DNA from: Oscillospiraceae bacterium | GTDB lineage: Bacteria > Bacillota > Clostridia > Oscillospirales > Oscillospiraceae | Direction: 5' to 3' | Length of the DNA stretch: 36,165 nucleotides | Assembly: GCA_017439425.1 (NCBI GenBank) | Contig: JAFSJE010000060.1 | Location: 1 to 36,165, forward strand | Part shown: positions 23,248 to 30,556 of the stretch, in pieces | Position numbering within the stretch: position 1 is the first letter of the stretch | Layout of the letters: every line of letters starts with the position of its first letter | The notes under the pieces: model-generated | What the model was told of the DNA's origin: nothing | Seen by the model: only the letters and a program-made list of their open reading frames with translations | Database searches by the model: none | Translations under genes and position numbers: made by a program

Positions 23248-24533
23248 CACTTTTCCTCCTTGTAAAACTTTTTCTGTATTTTGAGATTGCCGAGCGCCGT
23301 CGCCTCAATGGGCAGGGCGATGACCTCAATGCCGGCGAATTCCTCCGTCCAGCGGTTGAGAGTCTGATTCTTGGCGCCGCCGCCGACAATATAGAGCTTA
23401 TGATATTTTCTTCCGCTGTTTTCCTCAAGCTCACGAAGCGCGGCACGGTAGCTGTCCGCAAGGGAGCGGAAGGCGCAGCGGAAATAGTCGCCGACTGTGC
23501 TCAGCGCGCCGTTTGCGGCGGTATCGAAGGCTGCCTTCATGCTCTCCGGAGCGAGGAAAACAGAATCGTTCGCGTCAACGAGAACGTCTGCTGAGGACTC
23601 ACGCGCCGCTTTTTCTATCTCGGGAAACGGCAAATCGGGGCAGAGCTCCTTGCGGAGATTGTTCACGATCCACATTCCCATGATGTTCTTCTGATAGCGG
23701 TTGTAGCCGACGCCGCCCTCGTTAGAGTAGTTGGCGCGCTCGCTTTTTTTATCGCAGATGGGCTTCGGCGTCTTGACTCCGAGAAGCGACCACGTTCCGG
23801 AGGAGATGTACGGCTCGTCGCCCTCAATGGGTATTCCCTCTACGGCTGAGCCGGTATCGTGGGTAGCGCAGAGAATGCACTTTACACCCTTGTACTCGCC
23901 GGCGTATGTGCCCGGCGTGGATAACTTCGGGAAAAGGTACTTCGGGAGCGAGAGGCGGGAGAGTATCTCATTGTCAAATTCGCCGGTCTCGGCGCTCACA
24001 AGACCCATAGTCGTCGCGTTCGTGTACTCGCGCGCCATAACTCCCGTGAGCTTATACATTAAATATTCAGGGATCATCAGAAGGTGGGTTACGCCGTTCA
24101 GCCTGCCCTTTTTGAGATCGTCATAGAGCTGATAGACGGAGTTGAAGGGCTGAAACTGTATTCCGGTGCGCTCGTACAGCTCGGAGAAGGGTATCTTCTC
24201 ATGCACCTCGGGGATGACAGCCTCTGTGCGATTGTCGCGGTAGGCATACACCGGACGGACGATCTCGCCGCCGTCGCGCAGGAGAACGTAGTCGACGCCC
24301 CAGGTGTCGATGGAGAAGGTCTTTATGTCGGGAAACTCAGCTAAAGCCTTATCGAAGCCGATGCGCACATTTTCCGCCAGCGAGTCGATATTCCAGACAA
24401 GATGACCGTCCTTTTCAGTGACGCCGTTTGGGAAGCGGTAGACCTCTTTAGTCTCAAGTCCGCGCTCGCCGTCCCACGCGACAATGTGCCGCCCGGACGA
24501 GGCACCGATGTCAACAGCCAGATAATAAGCCAT
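23247..24533 (-). CDS. rhaB: Rhamnulokinase
   Basis: The 428-residue FGGY-family kinase phosphorylates L-rhamnulose at C1. Motifs are IGASSGRHIVAW near the start (phosphate loop), SIDTWGVDY (74-82), the catalytic Asp D226 in ATHDTGSAVEG, SSGTWSLLG, and the C-terminal adenosine-binding IVGGGAKN and ATALGN. The alternative, fuculokinase, is less likely because the SIDTWGVDY and RhaD neighbours are rhamnose-type. GGAGGT is 7 nt before ATG 24533, but it can pair with an upstream copy of its complement, see the leader hairpin. It is first of the rhamnose operon. Confidence 0.93.
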   Translation of the reverse strand: MAYYLAVDIGASSGRHIVAWDGERGLETKEVYRFPNGVTEKDGHLVWNIDSLAENVRIGFDKALAEFPDIKTFSIDTWGVDYVLLRDGGEIVRPVYAYRDNRTEAVIPEVHEKIPFSELYERTGIQFQPFNSVYQLYDDLKKGRLNGVTHLLMIPEYLMYKLTGVMAREYTNATTMGLVSAETGEFDNEILSRLSLPKYLFPKLSTPGTYAGEYKGVKCILCATHDTGSAVEGIPIEGDEPYISSGTWSLLGVKTPKPICDKKSERANYSNEGGVGYNRYQKNIMGMWIVNNLRKELCPDLPFPEIEKAARESSADVLVDANDSVFLAPESMKAAFDTAANGALSTVGDYFRCAFRSLADSYRAALRELEENSGRKYHKLYIVGGGAKNQTLNRWTEEFAGIEVIALPIEATALGNLKIQKKFYKEEK

Positions 24534-24539
24534 AAAAAT

Positions 24540-24587
24540 TACCTCCGTTTTCCTTGTATTACATACATAATGCCAAAAACGGAGGTA
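24540..24587 (-). promoter_or_regulatory. Leader hairpin that sequesters the rhaB ribosome binding site
   Basis: Arms TACCTCCGTTTT (24540-24551) and AAAACGGAGGTA (24576-24587), 12 bp, loop 24 nt. In the minus-strand transcript the 3' arm contains GGAGGT, the rhaB Shine-Dalgarno sequence. The loop carries the partial dyad ATTA-N6-TAAT (24558-24571), a possible regulator site. Confidence 0.6.
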
Positions 24588-24622
24588 TTTTTAAATATCT
24601 TTATATGACTGAAAAAGTGTCC

Positions 24623-25573
24623 TTATTTGCACCTGCGGTATTCCTTCGGACTCATGCCGAAGCGAGCGTGGAATATGCGGTGAAAGTAGCTCATATTCTC
24701 ATAGCCGACGAGATACGCAACGTCGGATACATTCTCATCGGTGTTGCGCAGAAGCCACGCCGCCTGGCTGAGCCGCTTTTCCTGCACAAGCTCGGTGTAG
24801 CTTTTTCCGCTGCGGCGCTTTATCTCGCGGCTGAGCCACGCCGTGTCGTAGTGCAGCGCGGAGGCGAGCTCCGTAAGGCTGCCGTCGCGGTAGTGCTCCT
24901 CAATGTAGGTCAGAACGCGCAGGAGATTTTCCTTGCTTTTTTCACCGACTGAGAGGCGGTCGGTGAGGTTCATAAGCTCAACGAACAGAAGACCCATCGT
25001 CATCTGATGTATGCTGCGCCGGTTCGGCGTCTCGTTTAAAAACGCCCAGAGCATATTTTCAATGAGATTTTCAATGGGCTTCACTCCGGCAACGCGGAAG
25101 AGAAGATAACCTAAATTGTCTCCGCCGGAGAGGCAGGCGAGAATAAAGCTCCTGAGCGGAGTATCGCCTGCGCCGAGGTAGGGAAGGGTGCCTCCGAAAA
25201 ACTCAGGCTTTACGATGAAATTTACGGCTAAATCTCCCTCGCCGGCAGGAAAAATCTCCTGCACCGCGTCCTGCCCGAGAATCAGCAGCTCGCCCTCACG
25301 CAGAGTGATCTCGTCTCCGTTTACGATGTGCCTTGTCTCACCCGAGAGCATATAGACCATCTCGACGTAGTCGTGCGAGTGCTTCGGGAAGTGGACAAAC
25401 CGCGTGTGCGGGCGGATGGTTATGAGCTTTCCGGTGTCGAGAAGCTTCTCACTCTCAATTTTGTCGCCCTTCTCGCCCATATAAAGCTCGCGGGCTATCG
25501 TTTCGCGCCCGTCGAGGTATTCGCGCTCCTCGCTTGTGATCTCGGAGAGCTTTTTAAGTATGCGCCCGTCCAT
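24623..25573 (-). CDS. AraC-family transcriptional regulator, likely rhamnose regulator
   Basis: The 316-residue protein has a cupin-like sensing domain (HFPKHSHDYVEMVYMLSGE, LREGELLILGQD) over about 55-150, and two helix-turn-helix motifs at the C terminus (about 215-316: YRDGSLTELASALHYDTAWL; NVSDVAYLVGYENMSYFHRI). It lies directly before rhaB on the same strand, so it is the natural candidate for controlling the rhamnose operon. ATG 25573 follows the PPTase TAA without a gap and no good ribosome binding site is seen, which points to translational coupling with the upstream gene. Confidence 0.88.
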   Translation of the reverse strand: MDGRILKKLSEITSEEREYLDGRETIARELYMGEKGDKIESEKLLDTGKLITIRPHTRFVHFPKHSHDYVEMVYMLSGETRHIVNGDEITLREGELLILGQDAVQEIFPAGEGDLAVNFIVKPEFFGGTLPYLGAGDTPLRSFILACLSGGDNLGYLLFRVAGVKPIENLIENMLWAFLNETPNRRSIHQMTMGLLFVELMNLTDRLSVGEKSKENLLRVLTYIEEHYRDGSLTELASALHYDTAWLSREIKRRSGKSYTELVQEKRLSQAAWLLRNTDENVSDVAYLVGYENMSYFHRIFHARFGMSPKEYRRCK

Positions 25574-26206
25574 TTACGCGCGGATGATTGTGCCGAGCCC
25601 GCAGACTGCGATGCGGAAATCGCCGCAGGGATACTCGATGAGCCTGAAGGGCAGGGGACTGAGATTTTGCTCAAGCTCCGCGCCGCCGCCGTCAAGAACG
25701 ACGTTGAAGGCGGAAAACGGGGTATAAAGCCCGGTGCCGAGCGCCTTGACGAACGCCTCGTTGCAGACCCAAAGCCGCTGGAGATAGAGAGTCTGAGCGT
25801 CGCCGGAGAGCTTTTCCGCGCCCTCAAGCTCGGAGGCGGTGAAGAAGCGCTCAGCCATCTCTATCGTGCAGCGCGCGCTCTCAACGTCAACGCCGACGGG
25901 GGAATCGGATACCGCGACGACCGCCCACTGCCCGGCGTGGGAGATGGAAAACTCCGGCGCACCGTCGATTTTCGGCTTGCCGTACTCGTTTTTCGTTACC
26001 GTGAGCTTATCGATGTCCACGCCCTCGGCGCTCATCGCGTCCCGCAGGAGAAGCCACGCGCCGACAGAGCGCGCGGAATCGTGATCCTTTCGCATATTCT
26101 GCGCCCTTTTGCGGCGCTCGGGCGGTATGAGCGCGAGCTTGTCGCGCCATGCGCCGTCATAGAGGTCGGAAATATCTCTTGTGTAAAGCTTTACCATTTT
26201 TTTCAC
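25574..26206 (-). CDS. 4'-phosphopantetheinyl transferase, Sfp type
   Basis: The 210-residue protein transfers the phosphopantetheine arm of CoA to a carrier protein Ser. It has the Sfp-type GKPKIDGAPEFSISHAG (76-92), GVDVE (105-109; D107 and E109 bind Mg) and WVCNEAFVKALGTGL. In the last motif most family members have KEA; here N149 replaces the Lys, while E150 and K154 are kept. No carrier-protein or synthase gene is near. It starts at GTG 26206, overlapping the YolD-like gene by 4 bp, or at ATG 26197. Confidence 0.85.
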   Translation of the reverse strand: MKKMVKLYTRDISDLYDGAWRDKLALIPPERRKRAQNMRKDHDSARSVGAWLLLRDAMSAEGVDIDKLTVTKNEYGKPKIDGAPEFSISHAGQWAVVAVSDSPVGVDVESARCTIEMAERFFTASELEGAEKLSGDAQTLYLQRLWVCNEAFVKALGTGLYTPFSAFNVVLDGGGAELEQNLSPLPFRLIEYPCGDFRIAVCGLGTIIRA

Positions 26207-26418
26207 TCGCTTTCAAAATCCTCGTACCAATCGTCGGGTATGGCGTCGAAGTCGATGTATTCGGCGCTCTCAACGTCAAAGTTCTCGCCCTTTTCAGGCA
26301 TTCCCAGCTCCATTCGCTTGCGCCGGAGCGCCGCGGACAGCCCGGTCAGCGCGTCGAAGGGGGAAAACTGCTTTGCTCTGTCGGCGCGGCTCATCTTGTG
26401 GTCAGGTCTCTTCCCCAC
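26203..26418 (-). CDS. YolD-like small protein next to the Y-family polymerase
   Basis: This 71-residue, charged protein has the pattern MSRADRAKQFSPFDALTGL, then SAALRRKR, as in YolD-like proteins found beside Y-family polymerase genes in Firmicutes. Its exact biochemical role is unknown; YolD and UvrX-type polymerases are thought to work in the same DNA damage response. It overlaps the polymerase gene by 17 bp and the PPTase gene by 4 bp. The C-terminal third is acidic (DFDAIPDDWYEDFESE). Confidence 0.75.
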   Translation of the reverse strand: MGKRPDHKMSRADRAKQFSPFDALTGLSAALRRKRMELGMPEKGENFDVESAEYIDFDAIPDDWYEDFESE

Positions 26419-27682
26419 TTTTGTGACCTCCGATCTGAAGATTGCGCTCCCGTCTCGTCGCGCCCTCCTCGAAGTCCATACCCTTCAAAACGGCGTTTTT
26501 GCCGTATTTTTTCTTTATTTTCAGCACCGCTTCCTGAATTTTGCGGTTCTTCTCGAGATCCCTGTGCTCAACCTCGGTAAAAAGCGACTGTTGGAAAGCG
26601 CCGCCGTCGGGATTTAATTCTCCCGTTCCGATGTTTATGCGGCGGATTGGCGTTTCGCGGTCGACAACTCTGTCAAAAACCGCCGTCGCCGCCGGTATCA
26701 TAACGCTGTCGGCGTTAGTCTCGATGCCGAGCTTTGCCGTACCTTTTGCAGGGCGCTTCAGCGCCGAGGAGGTGTAGCCGACCCATATCCCGAGCGAGGA
26801 CGTCACAAGCCCCTTTTCCACCATATCGAGGGAGAGAGAATCGACCATCTCCTTAAGAATGAGCTTTGCCTCGTCAAAATTATAGTCGCGCATGAGCACC
26901 TGCCCCGAGGAGAGCGAGTGGCTCTGCGGCTTGTACGCCTTTATGTCCGCAATCGTCGTCGGCTCTATGCCCCAGGCGTGGTCTATCATGAGCTCCGCGT
27001 CTATGCCGAACTCGCGGTAGAGAATTTCTTCATCGCAGTTTGCTATACCGCGCTGGGTGGTGATGCCGTATTTTTCAAGCCGCTTGGCAATCCCTCGGCC
27101 GATGCGCCAGAAATCGGTGAGCGGCTTGTGATCCCAGAGTGTTTCGCGGTAGGTTTTTTCGTTCAGCTCGCCGATAAAGTCGGGCGCGTGCTTCGCAGTA
27201 ATGTCGAGGGCGATCTTCGCAAGGTACATATTCGTTCCGATACCCGCCGTGGCGCGCACCCCGACCTCCTCGGTCACCTTATCCATCAGGAAAACCGCCA
27301 TTTCGCGCGGCGTTTTGCCGTAGAACTTGAGGTATCTCGTTATGTCGAGAAACGCCTCGTCTATCGAATAGACGTGTATATCGTCAGGGGAGATGAAGCG
27401 CAGATACACGCCGTAGATATTAGCGGCGTACTCGATGTACTTCGCCATTCTCGGCGGCGCGACGATGTACTCCATATCCTTCGGTATCTCGAATACCCTG
27501 CATCGGTTGCGAACGCCCTTCGCCTTCATCGAGGGAGATATCGCAAGGCAGATCGTACCGGAGGAGCGGCTCGGATCGGCAACGACGAGGTCTGTTGTCA
27601 TGGGGTCAAGCCCGCGCTCAACGCACTCGACAGAGGCGTAAAAGCTTTTGAGGTCGATGCAGAGATAGTATTTTTCGCTCAT
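26402..27682 (-). CDS. Y-family DNA polymerase (UvrX/DinB-like), translesion synthesis
   Basis: The 426-residue protein contains CIDLKSFYASVE with D10 and SIDEAFLDI with D108 and E109, the catalytic carboxylates. The fingers/thumb region and a little-finger domain follow to about 350, then a basic tail without a clear beta-clamp motif that I could place. It should copy past damaged bases with low fidelity. GGAGG is 7 nt before ATG 27682, whereas GTG 27688 is too near. It diverges from a LexA/UmuD-like repressor gene, an SOS-like arrangement, and heads an operon with YolD-like, PPTase and AraC genes. Confidence 0.93.
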   Translation of the reverse strand: MSEKYYLCIDLKSFYASVECVERGLDPMTTDLVVADPSRSSGTICLAISPSMKAKGVRNRCRVFEIPKDMEYIVAPPRMAKYIEYAANIYGVYLRFISPDDIHVYSIDEAFLDITRYLKFYGKTPREMAVFLMDKVTEEVGVRATAGIGTNMYLAKIALDITAKHAPDFIGELNEKTYRETLWDHKPLTDFWRIGRGIAKRLEKYGITTQRGIANCDEEILYREFGIDAELMIDHAWGIEPTTIADIKAYKPQSHSLSSGQVLMRDYNFDEAKLILKEMVDSLSLDMVEKGLVTSSLGIWVGYTSSALKRPAKGTAKLGIETNADSVMIPAATAVFDRVVDRETPIRRINIGTGELNPDGGAFQQSLFTEVEHRDLEKNRKIQEAVLKIKKKYGKNAVLKGMDFEEGATRRERNLQIGGHKSGEET

Positions 27683-27704
27683 TTGCACTCCTCCGTAGAA
27701 TAAA

Positions 27705-27733
27705 AGTATAACACATATTTTTCCTATTGCAAA
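27705..27733 (-). promoter_or_regulatory. Promoter of the Y-family polymerase operon
   Basis: On the minus strand, TTTGCA (27733-27728) and TATACT (27710-27705), spacer 17 bp. Its -35 overlaps the -35 of the divergent repressor promoter. Confidence 0.65.
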
Positions 27734-27755
27734 ATAAAATATTGCGTATTATAAT
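27727..27755 (+). promoter_or_regulatory. Promoter of the LexA-like repressor gene
   Basis: TTGCAA (27727-27732) and TATAAT (27750-27755), spacer 17 bp. TTGCAA is its own complement, so the same box can serve both directions. Confidence 0.72.
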
Positions 27756-27759
27756 AAAT

Positions 27760-27786
27760 CTATCGGAAACAAAATGCTTCCGATAG
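27760..27786. promoter_or_regulatory. 27-bp dyad operator of the LexA-like gene
   Basis: Arms CTATCGGAA (27760-27768) and TTCCGATAG (27778-27786), 9 bp each, spaced by 9. It starts 4 bp behind the -10 and its right arm overlaps the AGGAGG of the repressor gene. It is unlike the usual Firmicutes LexA box CGAACNNNNGTTCG. Confidence 0.75.
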
Positions 27787-27798
27787 GAGGATACCACC

Positions 27799-28401
27799 AT
27801 GCGGACGAAAAATCAAGCACTAATGGAAAAAATCCGCGCCTTTGCGGAGGAGCATATACTCAAAACCGGCGCCTCGCCGTCCACCTCGGACATCGCGGAA
27901 GCGCTCGGCATCGCGCGCTCTACGGCGTACAAGTACCTCTCCGCGATGGACAATATGGGAAAAATCAGCTACCGGGGCGGCGTTATCGAAACGGGGCGCA
28001 CGCGCCTTTGCGAGAGCCGCACCTCCCGCGCCGCCATAGTCGGCTCCATACCCTGCGGAACTCCGGAGGAGGAAGAGGAGGCTGTTGAGGCATACGTTGC
28101 CCTGCCGGACGCGATCTTCGGCACCGGGGATTTCTATATTCTGCGCGCCTCGGGCGACAGTATGCAGGGCGCGGGCATCGACTCGGGCGATCTGGTGGTC
28201 ATTGAGCGGTGCAGCTGCGCGCGCGAGGGCGAGATAGTGGTCGCACTCGTCGAGGGCGAGAACACTTTGAAGCGCTATTACGTCGACCGCGAGGCGGGCA
28301 AGATACGCCTGCACGCGGAAAACCCGCGGTACGCGGACATCATGGCGTCGGAGTGCGAGATACAGGGCGTTGCGCGGCATATAATAAAGGCGGTGGTATG
28401 A
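27799..28401 (+). CDS. LexA/UmuD-like S24 self-cleaving repressor
   Basis: The 200-residue protein has an N-terminal winged HTH (TSDIAEALGIARSTAYKYLS, 29-48) and a C-terminal S24 serine peptidase fold: cleavage bond probably C86-G87 in IPCGTP, nucleophile S121 in ASGDSMQGAGI, and general-base K158 in ENTLKRYY. LexA proteins usually cleave Ala-Gly; a Cys-Gly site is as in UmuD. RecA-stimulated self-cleavage under DNA damage would derepress its targets. A dyad lies over its own promoter start. AGGAGG at 27785-27790 supports ATG 27799. It diverges from the translesion polymerase. Confidence 0.9.
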   Translation: MRTKNQALMEKIRAFAEEHILKTGASPSTSDIAEALGIARSTAYKYLSAMDNMGKISYRGGVIETGRTRLCESRTSRAAIVGSIPCGTPEEEEEAVEAYVALPDAIFGTGDFYILRASGDSMQGAGIDSGDLVVIERCSCAREGEIVVALVEGENTLKRYYVDREAGKIRLHAENPRYADIMASECEIQGVARHIIKAVV

Positions 28402-28682
28402 TGGCGTGCGCGAGGAGAAAGTGCTATGTTGAGGTGCTTGCGGAGCACCAGATAAGCGGGCTGTGCGTTCCGGTGGAGATCAGGCTCGAGGACGGCGAGA
28501 ATTTCAAAATCGACCGCGTCCGCGCCGTTGAGCGCGTCGCCGCCGCAAAGCCTACGAGCCGGTACACCGTTGTCATCGACGGCAAGCAGACGTATCTTTT
28601 CCGCGAGGAGGACGGAAAGTGGTTCGTTCAGCTTAAAAGCAACATCATCACGAAAAGCGTCGGCAGAGAGGCGCGAATTTAG
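28398..28682 (+). CDS. Small protein of unknown function, 94 aa, downstream of the LexA-like gene
   Basis: The frame starts ATGATGG, overlapping the repressor stop (ATGA), and gives a 94-residue soluble, charged protein: ACARRKCYVEVLAEHQISGL, then beta strands PVEIRLEDGENFKIDRV, RYTVVIDGKQTYLFREEDGK and WFVQLK. The pattern suggests a small beta-barrel. The last 30 residues of the wider frame are the natural end; the frame before 28398 is the shadow of the repressor gene. No family was recognised. Coupling to the repressor implies a part in the same damage response, which is not shown. Confidence 0.7.
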   Translation: MMACARRKCYVEVLAEHQISGLCVPVEIRLEDGENFKIDRVRAVERVAAAKPTSRYTVVIDGKQTYLFREEDGKWFVQLKSNIITKSVGREARI

Positions 28683-28694
28683 TCAGAATTTAGC

Positions 28695-28744
28695 TTGAAA
28701 GTTTTACCGATTTAAATGTATAATATACGCTGTTGTTAAATCGG
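28695..28744 (+). promoter_or_regulatory. Promoter of the ABC exporter operon with a flanking dyad
   Basis: TTGAAA (28695-28700) and TATAAT (28719-28724), spacer 18 bp. The -10 is enclosed by inverted arms CCGATTTAA (28707-28715) and TTAAATCGG (28736-28744), a likely operator for a regulator not in the window. Confidence 0.65.
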
Positions 28745-28777
28745 AAATCTGCGGCGCTTTATACAATCGGAGGATAA

Positions 28778-30547
28778 ATGGAAGAGAAACAGAAAAAGAG
28801 GGGAGCGAAGGTGCTATCTCCGCTCCTCAAAATATACTGGCCGGCGTACGTCGTCGGTCTTATAATGCTGTTCATAGTGGACTATGTGAACCTGCTCATT
28901 CCGCGCTATCTCGGCGATGTGACTGACGGACTTGCAGCTCACACGCTTGACGCGGGAGGCATACTGAGCATAGTTCTGAGGATCGTGCTTTGCGCTGCGC
29001 TTATCGCGGCGGGGCGCTTCGGCTACCGATATTTCATATTCGGCTCCGCGCGAAAGATCGAGCGCAGGCTGAGAGACAATATGTTCGAGAAGCTCGAAAC
29101 GCTCTCTCAGCGCTACTTCAACGAGCACAAGACCGGCGACATAATGAGCTACTTCACAAACGATCTCGACGCGGTCAGGATGGCAATCGGCCCCTCGATA
29201 ATCAGCGTTTTCGACTCGAGCGTGCTGACGATCATGGTGCTCTACCGCATGATAACCGACGTTTCCGTGTCGCTGACGCTCTACTGCCTCATTCCGATGG
29301 GCGTTATCGCGCTCTTCGGCTACTTCTACGGCGACCTCATCGAGCGCCGATGGGCAAAGAAGCAGCAGACCTTCGCCGATATGTCGGACTACGTTCAGGA
29401 GTCCGTCTCCGGCGAGAGAGTTATAAAGGCGTTCGTGCAGGAGAAACGCCAGGTAGACGCCTTCCGCACAGTAAATGAGAACAACCGCAAAACCACGCTG
29501 AACGTTGTTATGCTCGACGCGGCGTTCGGCCCGGTGCTGCACTTCCTCGTCGGAATAACATACATCGTCGCCATCGTGGTCGGCGGATATCTCACGATGA
29601 AGGGCGAGATAACCCTCGGCAGCTTTGTGACCTTCAACAGCTACATCGGCTCGCTCGTCTGGCCGATGCTCGCCCTCGGCGACAGTATCACGATGGTCTC
29701 GCAGGGCGTTGCGGGTCTCAACCGAATCCACGAGGTGTTCGACGAGGCGGCTGAGATAACGGACGATGAAAACCCGGACGATGTCACCGAGCTCAAGGGT
29801 GCGATAAGCTTCAGAAACACGACCTTCAAATATAAGCCGGATCTTCCCGAGGCGCTCGAGGATATTTCGGTCGAGGTCAAGCCCGGCGAAACGCTCGCGG
29901 TGCTCGGACGCACCGGCGCCGGAAAGACCACGTTTGTAAATCTCCTGTGCCGCGTTTACGACGTCACCGGCGGCTCCATTGAGCTCGACGGCCACGATAT
30001 ACGCAAAATTCCGCTCAAAACGCTGCACGAGAACATCGCGTATGTTCCGCAGGATAATTTCCTTTTCTCAAACACCCTCGCAAACAACATCTCATTCGGA
30101 AAGCTCGACGCAACGCAGGAGGAGATCGAGGAGGCTGCGCGCGACGCGGATATACACGACAATATCTCCGACTTCCCGGAGAAGTACGAAACCGTCGTCG
30201 GCGAGCGCGGAGTCACGCTCTCCGGCGGTCAGAAGCAGCGCTCGTCTATCGCCCGCGCGCTGCTTAAGGACAGCCCCATACTTATCCTCGACGACTCGCT
30301 CTCTGCTGTCGATACCGACACCGAGGAGACGATACTTGAAAACTTAAAGCGCCGCAGAGCGGGCAAGACCACGATAATGATAGCCCACCGCGTTTCCACG
30401 GTGCAGAATGCCGACCACATCCTCGTACTTGAGGACGGCAGAATGCTCGAGTACGGCACCCACGAGGAGCTTATGGCAAAGGGCGGTGCCTTTGCGACGA
30501 TGGTCGAGAAGCAGCAGCTTGAAAAGCAGCTGCTTGAAGAGGAATGA
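28778..30547 (+). CDS. ABC exporter half-transporter with degenerate ATP site
   Basis: The 589-residue protein has a six-helix membrane domain (about 1-320) and an ATPase: Walker A GRTGAGKTT (377-385), signature LSGGQ (481-485), Walker B ILILDD with D506 in place of the catalytic Glu, then the D-loop SAVDTDTEE. The Glu-to-Asp change marks the degenerate site of heterodimeric exporters of the BmrCD, TM287/288 and EfrCD type. With the next gene it should export drugs or lipids from the inner leaflet. CGGAGG precedes ATG 28778. Confidence 0.93.
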   Translation: MEEKQKKRGAKVLSPLLKIYWPAYVVGLIMLFIVDYVNLLIPRYLGDVTDGLAAHTLDAGGILSIVLRIVLCAALIAAGRFGYRYFIFGSARKIERRLRDNMFEKLETLSQRYFNEHKTGDIMSYFTNDLDAVRMAIGPSIISVFDSSVLTIMVLYRMITDVSVSLTLYCLIPMGVIALFGYFYGDLIERRWAKKQQTFADMSDYVQESVSGERVIKAFVQEKRQVDAFRTVNENNRKTTLNVVMLDAAFGPVLHFLVGITYIVAIVVGGYLTMKGEITLGSFVTFNSYIGSLVWPMLALGDSITMVSQGVAGLNRIHEVFDEAAEITDDENPDDVTELKGAISFRNTTFKYKPDLPEALEDISVEVKPGETLAVLGRTGAGKTTFVNLLCRVYDVTGGSIELDGHDIRKIPLKTLHENIAYVPQDNFLFSNTLANNISFGKLDATQEEIEEAARDADIHDNISDFPEKYETVVGERGVTLSGGQKQRSSIARALLKDSPILILDDSLSAVDTDTEETILENLKRRRAGKTTIMIAHRVSTVQNADHILVLEDGRMLEYGTHEELMAKGGAFATMVEKQQLEKQLLEEE

Positions 30548-30556
30548 GGTGAGAGC

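Noticed and set aside
25328-26617. Plus-strand ORF of 429 codons across AraC, PPTase and YolD-like genes
   Set aside because: It spans three real minus-strand genes with overlaps typical of an operon and has no start signal.
28814-30028. Minus-strand ORF of 404 codons opposite the first ABC exporter gene
   Set aside because: The plus strand has all ABC motifs in frame; the opposite frame has no recognisable domain.
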